Below, in pieces: positions 1 through 11,063 of a DNA stretch of 64,000 nt. The notes beneath the pieces were generated by a model, which was not told the origin of the DNA, did no database searches, and saw only the letters and a list, made by a program, of their open reading frames with translations. The stretch is from Arctopsyche grandis (lineage: Eukaryota; Arthropoda; Insecta; Trichoptera; Hydropsychidae): contig NC_135362.1 in assembly GCF_051622035.1 (NCBI RefSeq), forward strand, positions 6,389,501-6,453,500, in the 5' to 3' direction. How positions within the stretch are numbered: the first letter of the stretch is position 1; every line of letters starts with the position of its first letter. The position numbers were made by a program, and so were the translations under genes.

Positions 1-424
1 CGGCTGCTATCTGTGGTGTTTTCTGCTGACGTGCATCGCTGAAACTGGTATTTGTTTGTTTTGTTATTGTATCTGATTACATGTTCTGTTTTCACAACAC
101 ACCATTATATAGGTAAATAAACAAATCGTTACTAAACAACATTTTCTCACTATTATACATATTTTTAGATATATCAATAGACGTTAAATAAAACATGTTA
201 GACGTCTGATGACTAATTTTGATTTAAGTTAGAATGTAAATCGAAATGTAAATATCTTGTTTGGTCTTTTACAAAATGCTTTTTTCTAAACAATAAACTA
301 ACGAAAATTGTCGAAAATCTTCTTCATTTACTACTTTTGCCACATAAAGACGAATGCTTGTTATTTTGATCGCTACATAAATCCACAATTTTCAATTTCG
401 AATTACCATACTATCTCATATTAG
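1..424. other. Unassigned AT-rich sequence
   Basis: No coding exon, RNA gene or recognisable repeat end was seen here. The first 50 bases are somewhat GC-richer than the rest and could be the end of an element that starts outside the window. Confidence 0.4.
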
Positions 425-837
425 TGTTTCGTAGGGGTGGGTGGAGGATCCAAGTAAAAGGCCAAAGTCGTGTCACAGCATTTATTGGTGATTAAGGATA
501 TACACGCACTGGCAGTGCTCCGTCCAGAATGTCTTGATATCGCCTAAGTACCGCCTTATAAGGGGCAGGTCTCTCAGGACATCTTCGACTTCCGATTCGT
601 TTACCTATTGTTATGGTCACGTACTCGGATATGTATTCCGACGACACTCAGTCCCACGGTATCGGTCAGTTCTGAGAAGGGATCGGGTGCCGCTTACTAC
701 GCCAATTCGATGGACATTGTTTAGCCTACTTGCAATTAGTCTGGAGATAATCCTTGAAACCAATTACAACGGTCACCCAGTCTCTGGGATGCTACTTGGC
801 CTAGTCCTATTGCACTTACTCGGCGGTGTACGTAACA
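425..837 (+). mobile_element. Solo LTR, family A copy 1
   Basis: This copy is similar over most of its length to the better-delimited LTR at 58634-59018. It shares the GGGTGGGTGGAGGATCC start block, the CAGCATTTATTG block, the CTCCGTCCAGAATG block and the end CGTAACA. It begins TGTT and ends AACA, as LTRs do. No internal retrotransposon coding sequence flanks it, so it is a solo LTR or a truncated end. The flanking bases (ttag and gtac) do not form a target duplication. The open frame across 534-941 is LTR sequence, not a gene. Confidence 0.7.
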
Positions 838-2640
838 GTACTTTAAGACTTTATATGTATGTATATATGGGTTTTGGAATGTACCAGAACCATTGGAAGA
901 GCTTTTTTCCAACTTTCACACACCTGAGCAACGCCGGGTGATTTGGCTAGTATAAAACACATATAAAATATACTCTTGATTATCCGTCAGCAAGCCATAT
1001 GCATGAATTTCATAATATACATATGTACATATTGTATATAATAATTGTATAATGCGTGCGTGGGTGCGTGTGTACGAAGTACTGGCTGTTAACACCATGC
1101 TCCGTCTCTCTTTCTCCTCTTCGAATCGTATATCGTGGAAAAAGACACGGCATATCACTTCATTCACATGATCGGCCGGCGAAAACAAAAGAGTTTTTTT
1201 TCAAAAAAATTAATTAAATTTTAAATTATTAAATCCGTTGATCCGAATTGCGATATTTTACCGAGTGCACAATTATGTGCATACAGGTATTTATTAGGTA
1301 ATTATGTATTGTATATTGCCATTAGTGGCGATCAAGAGCACAAAAACTTCAAATCAAATCCTCAAAAAATATGTTTTAGGTCTGTATTATTATTATCACG
1401 CGGTATTTACACTTGTATTATTTACGTATTTACTTATTTATGTATTTATTTTTCATGTAACTTAGCAACTAGCACCGAATAATTTTTCTTAAATTTTGCT
1501 AAAAAATAAACAAAAAAATATTATAATAGTTTACCCCCCCCCCCCCTTGCAAAATACTTATTTATAAAGACTTTAAATTGTTATCGACAGTTGATAGAAG
1601 TTATATTTGATAACTGGTATTTGTTTATTTGGTTATCAGCTTTCAGCGCTTGCATTGTAATATGTTAATGTTTTTTTTTCAATAATAAATGAAAAACGAA
1701 ACATTGAAAACATATAAATTAGTGTTTTGTCTTTGACATGCTATTATTTTCTTTTTTTTTTGAGATAAATAAAAAAAGATAATAAATTTGACAATTATGT
1801 CTCAATCCTCAAATATATTTTGGAACCCAGAAATATATTTTTGTTACAATTAATCAATTTGAATTTAAGTTGAAAATCAAAATTTGTAAGCAAGTCAGGT
1901 GGACAGAGTTGTTGGATCAGAATTTCTCCCAGTATTCCCAGTAGATTCAACTCGCCCCTTTTGTTCGGCAGGAAATCTTAATCTAATATAAAAAGTTAGA
2001 CGAGTACACGACTTTTGCGACGTCTGTATCTTTTTCTTCTTCGCCGGCATCGTCGGAACGATTTCCTGAAAACGCTTAACAGCTTTCGAGCAATCCTTAT
2101 TTCTGTGATTCAATAACGATTCTTCTCGTTCGAACTTCCGTTCAACGCAATCTCAACTATGTATATACATATACATACATATAACATTTTCACATTAAAT
2201 CGAATCGATGGAATTTTCTTATATACTATATGTAAGTCTTATATATATTATATGTAAGTCTTATATTTCAACTGAAGTTATTTCAAAATATCTCAATTTC
2301 CGGTTGAGCGGTAGTTTTAATTAAGCAACTTCCCTCACGACGACAGACGGTCTAGACTCGAACGTACGGTTTAATAACGCGTTATTAACGCTAGTTGGGT
2401 CGTTAACGACGATTTTCCAGCGATTGCCGTTAATACAAGCGCCTTCGTTAATCGCCCGTTCATTTGAATAATTAAAGCACTATCCATTCACTTCATACGT
2501 GCTTTGAATCATTAAACTTAGGGTTAAATATATAAATAATTCAATCACATCATTCATTTGATCGGAAAATTGTTCATTTTAAGAATCAGCAACTAAGAGT
2601 CGAATAGTTTTAATTCTTTGATCTGCCTCGTCTTCTACAT
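838..2640. other. No gene recognised
   Basis: The stretch is AT-rich with a 13-base C run at 1534-1546. A relatively GC-rich patch at about 2335-2470 is rich in GTTAA/TTAAC and CGTTA motifs and could be a promoter or an old repeat. The short open frames on either strand show no family similarity I can recognise. Confidence 0.4.
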
Positions 2641-2654
2641 CCCTCCACATACAT

Positions 2655-2960
2655 TGATTTTGATTTTTAAATGTTTTTTATTATTACTAAATTATGTTCA
2701 CAATACATCTAATATCTATTTTAATAGCTACTGATCATTTTCTATTTTACAATTTTAATTTAATTTTGTTAGTAATCATAGCATTATATTATTCTAATGT
2801 AAATGTACCGCATAATAGGAAAAATAGCTCAAAAATCTATTTACAATTCTTATAGATGCTCATAATACATACATCTAATATTAACTAAATACTCTCTTAA
2901 GTCGACGATCTAAAGCAGATTGTGTTTAGGTAATCTTTGTTTATGCCTGAGGGGTAAAGA
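2655..2960 (-). repeat. Dispersed repeat, copy of 51890-52190
   Basis: Read on the minus strand, this segment matches about 300 bp at 51890-52190. Shared blocks include AATCTGCTTTAGATC, the TCTATTTTAATAGC-type block and the end AAAAAGCATTTAAAAATC. The second copy lies inside a terminal-inverted-repeat element (51540-52224), so this is probably a fragment of the same family. No coding potential is seen. Confidence 0.65.
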
Positions 2961-3136
2961 CAATTTGTTGTAATCACCGAGACTCTCCACAAGTATGTTA
3001 CTATGGTTATTAGTGATTCTGTCATAGAATCTACTGGTTAGTTTGTTAGTAATGTCTGTGACTAACGGAATATTATACCTCCACATATATGGTCAACAGC
3101 AACCTCTCCCAGTCATCAAATAAAGTGAATAATCGA

Positions 3137-3300
3137 CAGTGGCGGCTCGTCCATATGGGCTGCGGGGCTGCAGCCCTCCCATTATAGTACACATGCATGC
3201 TATTTTTATTTCCATTCGGTCACCGGTGGGGTCAACGAGCTACTACAGCCCGATTCATCTCTGCAGCCCCTCCACTGTGAATTCTCATGAGCCGCCACTG
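3137..3300. mobile_element. Short hAT-like MITE
   Basis: The 164-bp element has terminal inverted repeats, CAGTGGCGGCTCGT at the left and the complement ATGAGCCGCCACTG at the right. The interior is GC-richer than the surroundings and holds repeated CTGCAGCCC blocks. CAGTGGCG termini are typical of hAT elements. A clean 8-bp target duplication was not seen (ataatcga on the left, gcttttcg on the right). Confidence 0.7.
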
Positions 3301-3410
3301 GCTTTTCGTTGTTACCCAATTCTATTAAGATACCATTATCTTATATTTTTCGCAAACGATTTTTTTTAAGGAATCAAATAATTCTATGCTAATTTTCAAC
3401 TGTGGTAAAA

Positions 3411-3540
3411 CCAGGGCTTTTTTAAAAAAAAGAGGTGTTGGAACTCACTTATTATCAAGTATTTTATTAGAAAACATTATATTCAAATTATATTAAATAG
3501 AATGTTCCACCACGTTATATGGGGAAAAAAGCCCCGGGGG
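3411..3540. mobile_element. Possible short MITE
   Basis: CAGGGCTTTTTT near 3413 and AAAAAAGCCCCG near 3525 form short inverted ends around about 110 bp of AT-rich sequence. The flanks ggtaaaac and ggtaaatc resemble an 8-bp target duplication with one mismatch. Confidence 0.35.
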
Positions 3541-4415
3541 TAAATCTATTACTATATGTAAATAGTCCAATTTTCTCTGCTCGGCAAGTTATAAATTGTA
3601 TACCAAGTGTGCAATAAGTATTCCCTCATTCTCGAAAAATCTTTAATTTTAAAGATTTAAGGGGTTTGCCACATCGGGTCAATCTTATGGTATATTGAAT
3701 CGAATATTGTATTATCAGAATATTTATCGTGAAAAAATGGGTCGGGTACGAGGAAAGATTCTTCACTTTTAGTTGAAATTAGACCAAATCTTGAGAAGGT
3801 ATTACAAATTGAATACCTTAATAATGTTTCAGCATTTCAAAACTTTTGAAAATTTCTTCTGAAAATTGTGACAACGCTGATGCAAATAAAATATTAAAAA
3901 AAAAAAAAACTTTAAGCTTTTCAGTTTTTCTTACTGTATTGGCGCTATCAAATATGTATTTTTCCCCTGAGATATTAAAAGTGATTTTTAATTTTTGATT
4001 TGGGCAAGAAAATAAAAGCGCTATTGACGCTATTGAAAGTACTGCAGTAAGAAATTGAATGAACGTGCCCAACTAACACTTTTTATGCCCAGCACTTCAA
4101 AACTATGATATGGACTATAAATATGACATGGACGTGACCAAGCGAGATACTGACACCCCGGGGATATTATACAGTGCTTGTGACGGGGGATGGGGGTATC
4201 GTGAAGGGGTGTGGGGGTATATAGAGACCTACCCACGCTGGCATCCTTGTATCGATCGTTCTTCTGACTCGCCTAGAACTAAAGCTCTGCAAATATTATA
4301 TGTATGTGTGCACCTACTGAAAAATTACATGAAACGTCAGAAATTCCTTTATGAAATGGAATGTTTCGATACAATTTTTTGTTTCGCTTTTCCACAACAG
4401 TGAAAACCTCTATTG
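3541..4415. other. No gene recognised
   Basis: The stretch is AT-rich, with short overlapping open frames at 3818-4403 on both strands that resemble no family I know and have no splice context. The interval around 4140-4260 is GC-richer (repeated GGGGGTAT motifs) and may be repeat-derived. Confidence 0.4.
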
Positions 4416-5907
4416 CAGTGGTTCCCAAAGTGTTTCTTGTGAATCACTTTGGGGGGGTCTATGGCAAATTAAAAATAATTTGGTGGTGAGTAGATAACGT
4501 CGGGGGGTCCACGAAAGGTTTAATATAAAAAAAATATATTTGTGATAAAAGTATCTGTACATTGCGTCATTCATCGACACTATTTAGTCGCCAAAGATCT
4601 TAGTGAACGCTTCCATAGCTCACTAGATTATGTCATTAGAGCAGTTAATAAAAACAAAAGGAGTGCTTTAAATGAAAGATTACCTCAACTTTGTTTTGGT
4701 AAATTATAAAGACTATAATCGTTTTCTATTTTACATCGAAGTTCGTTGGTTGTCTAAAAGTGCATGTTTGGATCGGTTTTATGCACTCTTTGATTCAGTG
4801 TTGGAATTCCTGGATAGTAAAGACAATGATTTGAGGCTCAATTTAATTCATTTAAAAATTGACATAGCTTATATGACTGACTTATTTGCCAAATTCGACG
4901 AGACCAATTTGAAGCTACAAGGTGATCAATTAAATTTAATCAAAACTGAAAGTGTAATTAATATCTGCGTTTGTTACAAAAATGTTTTCATACAAACAAA
5001 ACTTGGTGAGAGGGAATGCTCTCAGTCTCCAAATTTTTCAAAATTACAAAAACGAGATGAAGATTTGCTCGCTTATAGTCAACACTTAACCAAAGCCAAA
5101 GATTTGAAGATATTCTTCACTTAGTTATCCTAGATTGGATGTTGAACCCTTTTGCAAGTAGACCCACAAACTCAAATGAGTCCATACTAATACAGGAGCA
5201 ATTTATTGCATTATCCACAGATGATGAGCTGAAACCAATGTTTGAACAAGGTTCCCACAAATTCCGGTGACAAAAACAGATACCAATTTTATATCCTGCA
5301 TTATGGGTCACTGTGCAGAACCTGTTGATATTTAGTAGAACGTGGATTTAGTGCAGTTATGAACCTCATCACGAAAAAAAAACATAGATACACTAATGAA
5401 TAAAGAGTGGACCCAGAGCGCGCTGTTCATTGTTCACATGTTGTAAATGCATTGTTAAAGGTTTGCCGAACCTTTTTTACAAAGCATTTACAATAATGGA
5501 ACAATAGACGGTGCGCTTCCGGTCCTACCTCTAGTAATGAAACCCACTGGAAATTAGTGCTCGTGGAGACTTTCGAATGTTACTCACAAATAATACACAA
5601 ACATAATAATAATAATCACAAACATAAATATCATCCTTTCAGATTCACCCTCTCTCACATCTTGAATTGAAAAAAATGTGTTTTTTTTTTATTATGTTAA
5701 AACAAAATTTATAATTTCAATAAATACTACTTTATGTTTTATTTATATTTTATTTTTATGTCACCATTTACCATTCAAGACGTCAAAATTAAATTTATAA
5801 TTTTTCTACTATGCAGTTATGTATGTAGAATTATTTCACTTGGGTGCTCATGATCAGGTTTTTGGTTTAAGGGGTGCCCATGTGCAAAATAACTTTGGGA
5901 ACCACTG
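4416..5907 (+). mobile_element. hAT transposon, degraded, with exact target duplication
   Basis: The element is 1492 bp long. Its ends are the inverted repeats CAGTGGTTCCCAAAGT and ACTTTGGGAACCACTG, a classic hAT terminus. An exact 8-bp target duplication, ctctattg, lies at 4408-4415 and 5908-5915. Inside is a broken transposase (4672-5440). The exact duplication and recognisable ends allow confident delimitation, while the stops in the coding region show the copy is no longer autonomous. Confidence 0.92.
4672..5440 (+). pseudogene. hAT transposase remnant (ZBED-like)
   Basis: The open part, 4672-5124 (150 aa), contains EVRWLSKSACLDR and the downstream LFAKFDETNLKLQG block, typical of hAT transposases of the ZBED/SCAND3-like group. 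Past the stop at 5124, other frames still show fragments of the C-terminal half, such as NPF followed by ELKPMFEQG and, near 5340, the dimerisation-region residues around GFSAVMN. The N-terminal zinc finger and first catalytic region are missing. Multiple stops and frame changes make this a pseudogene. Confidence 0.8.
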
Positions 5908-5969
5908 CTCTATTGTAATCGAGGAACCAATGCTTGACTTTTCCTATATCTTGTATATATGTACATATA

Positions 5970-6245
5970 TTTATTTACATTGTAATGAGAAGATTGGACG
6001 ATCAGTGCTCGTCGACGAGTGGATCATCTTTTCAACAATCGGTACTCGACGACCTACTTTTGAGCGAACTTCCCCACAACAGCCAATGAGATCTCGCGAC
6101 TAATCGACCAATAGAGTTGAATATACGTTTAGTATAAAAGTTCGGTGGATTGCTACGATGATTCATTTGAAGCTGGCTCTCCGAGATGTAAACAAAACAC
6201 TGATAATCACTGCGTCTTTTATTTCGATCTAGAAATATGTACATA
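5970..6245 (+). other. TATA-containing GC-richer block, unassigned
   Basis: A block of higher GC with a TATAAAA at 6133-6139 interrupts AT-rich DNA. It looks like a promoter or an LTR, but I found neither an initiating exon with a fitting splice phase nor LTR ends. It lies about 1 kb upstream of the Ly6-type exons, so it could be their promoter region. That is only positional inference. Confidence 0.25.
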
Positions 6246-6587
6246 TGCATATTAAAATTTTGACAGACTTTTGTTCATATTTTTAGAATTTTCTTAATAT
6301 CTCTTACAATTTTATGTGAATAACCATATACATACACATTACATACATATATGTACATGTCATACATGTACTAATAATAACAATATCAAAAATACTTGAC
6401 AACATCGCAAAATTATGAGAATATGAGATTTGTATTTTTACCCGAGTTCCGAGTTGAAATGGTCAACTTTCAAAAAATTGAAGCTATTAGAAGTCAAAGT
6501 GACACGTATTCCACCGATGAAACAATTTTATTTAATTTCTGAATGAAATGTTCATTTTATTTACAAGGCTTTTATTAGCCAGCGCAT

Positions 6588-7032
6588 AGCTCGGTCGTTA
6601 AGCTTCTGCTTAGCGTCGAGAGGCACCGGGTTCGATTCCTGGGACCGGGCCTCGAATGAAAATGAATTTTTCAGAATTTGCTGTTGGTCAGACCTGGATT
6701 TGTGCTCCAGGTTGATCGTTTCCTATCAGAGTTTGCTAATTTTCTCTTATTTCATTGTTGAAACGGTTCCCGGAAAAAAATGGCTAAAAATCCTTCCTAC
6801 CTACTATGTCACCACTATTTGAAGTATGATTGATGTACAATAAAATTTATGTACAATTCATAGATGTCTCGTTAATTTGCGAGTTTTTCAGTGTCTCGTA
6901 ATTCAACGACTTGTAATAAAAATGCTGCATTTGTAATTGTAATTGTAATTTGTAATTGGCCAGGAAGGCGCATTGGGATTTACCTGTAAGGCCATCCTGG
7001 TATATATGTAAAAAATAAAATAAAATAAAATT
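6588..7032 (+). mobile_element. tRNA-derived SINE, copy 1
   Basis: The head at 6591-6650 looks like a tRNA with pol III boxes: TAGCTCGGTCGTTAAG as an A box and GGTTCGATTCC as a B box. A conserved body follows (GATCGTTTCCTATCAGAG at about 6714; GGCGCATTGG with a CCTGGTATATAT end at about 6968) and then an AAAATAAAATAAAAT tail. Copies of the same body lie at 47595-47960 (+) and 61130-61425 (-). It is called a SINE, not a tRNA gene, because the tRNA-like part continues into this shared body and an A-rich tail. Confidence 0.85.
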
Positions 7033-7221
7033 AGCTTCACTTCGCCTTTGGTCTGACATTATTACATTCTTCCGACATTATGACATTATATACATAATAT
7101 GATATACTTATCGAATAAAAGAGGCGAAACACGCTCGAACTATCGAACCAATAGCGAAAAACGAACAAAATATATCTTCATAGTGTCTTGGTAAAAAAAA
7201 CTTTGTATTTTTGTTTTCCAG

Positions 7222-7657
7222 TGACGAGTTTATCCACAAATATATCATGCTACCAGTGCTTACAATACACAAATCAAGAATGTGGTCCTGAAACGATACT
7301 TCCATGTCCGTCATCATCAGATAGATGCGTTACACATATTATCAAAGACAGTAAGTCTCCATACAACTTAAACTGAAACGACTGATGAAGTCCGTTTGTT
7401 TTTGAAGATTTCTTTTTGTTTTTACAGAGCAACAAGGCTTCGTTTTGAAACGCGAGTGTGGCTTGGGTCCTTGTGACTTTGATGACGAGAATATAAATCG
7501 AGGTCTGGGTTGGAACGTTTGTGACAGAACCAAAGACGAGTTCTTCTGTGTGTTCTGCTGCAAGGAGAACGCGTGCAATAAAAACGCAGCTACTCAACTG
7601 AAGCGACCTGATACTGTTTTGCCGTTTTTACTGTGTTTATTTTTTTATTTTTGTTAA
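7222..7657 (+). CDS. Ly6/quiver-like GPI-anchored protein, last two exons
   Basis: Two exons, 7222-7350 and 7438-7657, are joined in phase (GAC A|AG) and end in a stop at 7657. The product has the Ly6/uPAR cysteine pattern: CYQC near the start, paired cysteines in the middle and CCKENACN at the end, followed by a hydrophobic tail (LPFLLCLFFYF) suited to GPI-anchor addition. The family consists of small secreted or membrane-anchored three-finger proteins that include Drosophila quiver/sleepless and the septate-junction Ly6 proteins. The N-terminal signal-peptide exon was not found. It should end in phase 1, because exon 7222 starts with the last two bases of a codon. An AATAAA-type signal (TAATAAACG) overlaps the stop region. 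Which Ly6 paralogue this is cannot be told. Confidence 0.8.
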
Positions 7658-7785
7658 TAAACGAATTTTGAACTATTGTTATATTCAATTTGTGTTTTGA
7701 TCCTTTGCATATTTTAATTAATAAAATTCTTCATATAGTTTATATGTTATGTAAAAACTAGTAATTGAAATTCCAGTGGGACTAA

Positions 7786-8065
7786 ATGGCTTGCAAATCT
7801 GATGAAGAGATGGTCATTAGTTGCTTAATTGAGATGGATTCGCCCAACTATCGAGCCAAATATCGGTTACGAAACCGTTCGACAATAATTCTGGATATTC
7901 TCAGTAAGCAATTTGGAAATGATGAAATTTTATTTAAAATGCTGAAAAAAGTATTCAAAATTGCTTACTTACACAAAATGAAAATAAGCAATTTAAAAAT
8001 GTAAGAAATAAAGTAAGCAATTTAAAAATGGTGATAAAAGTATTCAAAATTGCTTACTTAAAATA
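7786..8065 (+). other. Unassigned short open frame with internal tandem duplication
   Basis: An open frame begins with ATG at 7786 and reads into a possible splice donor (A|GTAAGC at about 7903). I cannot match its product, which starts MACKSDEEMVISC, to a family. The following bases hold a duplicated AAGTATTCAAAATTGCTTAC block (about 7949 and 8036). It may be a remnant of a transposase start or noise. Confidence 0.25.
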
Positions 8066-8077
8066 ATGAAAAGTACA

Positions 8078-8578
8078 CAGGTGCGTAACTACATATGTAC
8101 ATACTATACCGCAAGGGCATGCGGTGCATGCGGGACATTTAAATAAAAATACTAGATTAAAAATAATATTTTTTAAATGAAAGTCTTCGTAATTACGTTA
8201 TAACTTTGTTAAGAAGTGATTTAAATGCAAAATGACTATTAAACAGTTTTTGGTTTTGTTAATTTCAAAATATAATTATTTGGAAAGTGAATTCGCTGAA
8301 GTGTACACGGTGTTGAACAAACTTTTAGTAAATAAAAATTAATAAATGACTATAAAAGTAATTCAAAGAGATAACTTAGGCTCAGTGAATTAGCAATATT
8401 ATCGATTGAACATGAAGAAACTTCTAAATTGTCTTTGAAAGATGTAATTGCAGAATTTGCGATTTGAAGGCGAGGAAAAAAACATTTAAATTATGGGTTA
8501 ATTATCAATTTAATTTTAATAAAAATAACCTTTTGCTATCATTTACATGCGGGCCCAATTTTTCTAGTTACACCCCTG
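8078..8578 (+). mobile_element. Internally deleted hAT element
   Basis: The element is 501 bp long. Terminal inverted repeats are CAGGTGCGTAACTA at the left and the near-complement CTAGTTACACCCCTG at the right. The 8-bp target duplication aaagtaca lies at 8070-8077 and 8579-8586. Near 8390-8465 a frame with several breaks still encodes a hAT C-terminal-like tail (LAILSIEHE-type residues). No autonomous coding capacity remains. Confidence 0.88.
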
Positions 8579-8893
8579 AAAGTACATACATACATACATA
8601 CATAAAGTATTAATAAATATGACTGCAGAAACGTTAAGATATTTATTAAAATTTAACACAATCAGATAAATTGAAAATACCTGATGAGAAAGTTGAATTT
8701 TCAAACAGTGTCAATCAAAAAAGTTGACGTCAACTGATTTAATGAAGTTTGCATGTCCATCGGCGATCTGATAATGAAACACAATAGAATATGAAATGCT
8801 ATAACTATACACGAGTCAATCATAATAAAATCGATATAGTTTCTACAGAAATTTGTCAGTCTTTCATAAATTTCAGTACAAACCATTGGCAAA

Positions 8894-10110
8894 ATGGCGT
8901 ATATTTACCATTTTTGTTTTTATATGTCTTTAAGATTGGGATCGATTATCATAGGAGCAGTCTCGCTCGTAAGTACATATGTACATATACTATGATGCCT
9001 AACACATAATAAATAAATGAACATATGTAGTTTGCCAGATAAAATAAGTCTCATGTTGCGAATAGATTCAGGGAGTGCTGAAAATTATTATATTTTCAAT
9101 CGCCTTCACTGATTTGGAAGGAGTTTCGAAACAATTAAAGTGGTGGAAAGACACTAACAACCTAGTATTCATGGTATCGATTGTTGAAACGATAATGATA
9201 GGTAATTTATCTAAAAAAAAATACAACCATAATATATATGTACATGCCTGCTTGTATTGTTTATTTTATGCGTTTAAATATTTCAGATCCAAAGAACATA
9301 ATAATGATATTTTTGGTTTATTCGGTATTTTATGTACTGTGTTGCATTTTATTAATATTTGGTGCTTATACGGTAAGTACTGAACCATCGTTGATAAGTT
9401 TCATTAACAATATTACTGATCGCTTACGGCATTTGGCGGTTTTATAACCAATATCTGAAATTCTACATAAGCATTGAATTGATAAAAGTACTTCAACAAA
9501 TCCATGTCGCTTTCTCGTAGTGCAATTAAAGTAAGCCGGTGAGTCCCACTGGCATTTCAAATAACAATTTACCTACATGACATACACAAAATCATTGATT
9601 CACCGCTAAAAGATCAAATACCGATACATATCCGCCAAAATGCTGTAATGGAATAATAATACCTACATATATAATGTAATGTTTTTAATTTTTTTGTTTT
9701 ATCTAACACGCAGTTCAGGACGTTTTTAATTTACCCATACGTATGCATAGAACTGATTCGATTGATTTGTATGTTTGCCCTGCACGTGATCTGCATGATG
9801 GTGATCAAGGAAAATATAATTAACTTAGGTCTCCTAATTGGGTTGAGTGTCTTTGGTGGCTTTGTTCTGCGTAAGTTATGAATATTAAAATATTAATCCA
9901 CAAATATATGTACATATATATGTATATTTTTTTAATTGTTTCCTTTTAGTTGGTTTATTTTACACTTGGTTTTGTACACTGAATTTGGCATTGGTCATAA
10001 AGGAACTAACTAGAGAAGTAGAAATAATGGACATATCCAATTTTCCACAAAAGCCTGTACTACTACCCGACGTTTACACGATAAAACATAATTATACTTT
10101 TAATTACTAA
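8894..10110 (+). CDS. Four-transmembrane protein, LAPTM/DUF4728-like
   Basis: Five exons join in phase into a 202-aa protein: 8894-8968, 9072-9201, 9287-9372, 9714-9870 and 9950-10110. It starts MAYIYHFCFYMSLRLG. Four hydrophobic segments follow: about residues 15-40, around the ILLIFGAY segment at 60-85, about 100-120, and the GLLIGLSVFGGF-GLFYTWF segment at about 130-165. The polar tail ends KPVLLPDVYTIKHNYTFNY. The first segment (LRLGSIIIG), the spacing and the LLP-containing tail resemble insect LAPTM-type / DUF4728 small membrane proteins of endolysosomal membranes. I cannot name an orthologue. All introns are GT-AG, and the exons were found by phase and hydropathy rather than as one long frame. 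Function is unknown. Confidence 0.7.
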
Positions 10111-10388
10111 ATTGGTCTTACTCAATTACATATATGTATATCTACTTATTTTAAAATAACAATGCAAAATTTATATTACATGTAAACAGCATTCATAAAT
10201 ATTCCTTTTAAAATTTGTTTGAATCGTATAAGAATCTTGTAAGAGGCAAAGGATTCCAGAACAGCACGAATAAAATATCAAGTTATTTATTTTATTTATT
10301 TATATAATTTTAGATATTCAGCTAATTTAATACACTTCCAATTTTGACTCAAATACATTGTTAATTACTTAACTGTAAAAATTTATAC

Positions 10389-10795
10389 GGGTCTACCTCA
10401 CGGCACCGAAAGTCAAAAGATCGAAAAAGCAAATATCGGAAAGCAAAGATCGAAAATCAAAAGATCTTAAGTCGAAGTCGAAAGATCTTAAGTCGTTTTC
10501 AAAAAAAAGGGTGCATGGTAAACGGTACTATGTATATATGTATAATATATATCAGTGGCATGCGGTGAAATTATTTATCTTTTTGTCATACAGCCTTGTT
10601 TAATGTGCGCGCGCAGGATACGGAAGGAAAAGCCTATTCCTCTTGTTCCTGTTGTATCCTGCTCGCGCAAATTAAGTGAGGATGTACGACGGGGGGAGAG
10701 AGACTTTTACCGCACGCCACTGATATATATACATACATATACATGGTAAACGAACATTTTCGATTTTTTGACTGTCGGTTCGGTGACGGTCACCC
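10389..10795. mobile_element. Outer MITE carrying a nested hAT MITE
   Basis: The left end (GGGT, ACCGAAAGTCAAAAGATCGAAAA) and right end (TTTTCGATTTTTTGAC, CGGTGACGGTCACCC) are inverted repeats of about 40 bases with mismatches. The interior includes repeated AAAGATCTTAAGTCG units. The hAT MITE at 10553-10722 was inserted into it. Confidence 0.6.
10553..10722. mobile_element. 170-bp hAT MITE inside another MITE
   Basis: Inverted ends CAGTGGCATGCGGTGAAA and TTTTACCGCACGCCACTG are flanked by atatatat on both sides (10545-10552, 10723-10730). Because the flank is an AT repeat, the duplication alone is weak evidence, but the CAGTGG termini match the other hAT elements here. Confidence 0.75.
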
Positions 10796-10877
10796 ATTTT
10801 ATACATACTAAATTAATATGCACTGTCGCTCACAGAGGTGTCTCCTTGCAACTCGCAAGAATGCATCTACTGTATTA

Positions 10878-11060
10878 GGACGAAATCACACAGCGTGGGA
10901 TGTGGGACGTGGTTTTTTTAGATAGTTTTAAACATATGTAAAAAATGTGGCATACCTGGCACGTATACCATGAGCGTCCGTGATTGATAACGGTTTTAAG
11001 AAATATAGGAGAACTTGTCGATTTACCACATACCGCATCCCACGTTGTGTGATTTCACCC
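10878..11060. mobile_element. GGGCGAAATCACACAGCG-family MITE, short copy
   Basis: Termini GGACGAAATCACACAGCG and CGTTGTGTGATTTCACCC form an inverted repeat flanked by a 3-bp TTA duplication (10875-10877, 11061-11063). Related elements are at 22264-23058, 59930-60317 and 60330-60569. The 3-bp TNA target and GGG start suggest PIF/Harbinger-type mobilisation. The insertion lies at the 3' end of the LINE at 11064-12310. Confidence 0.75.
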
Positions 11061-11063
11061 TTA

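Noticed and set aside
534-941. 135-codon open frame on the plus strand
   Set aside because: It lies almost entirely in the family A LTR, whose other copies do not keep the frame open.
6591-6660. Possible tRNA gene
   Set aside because: A and B boxes are present, but the sequence continues into a SINE body found elsewhere in the window and lacks a complete cloverleaf by eye.
7188-7221. Start of the Ly6 protein at the TTG near 7188
   Set aside because: It is not an ATG and reads through a pyrimidine-rich AG acceptor. The signal peptide must come from a separate exon.
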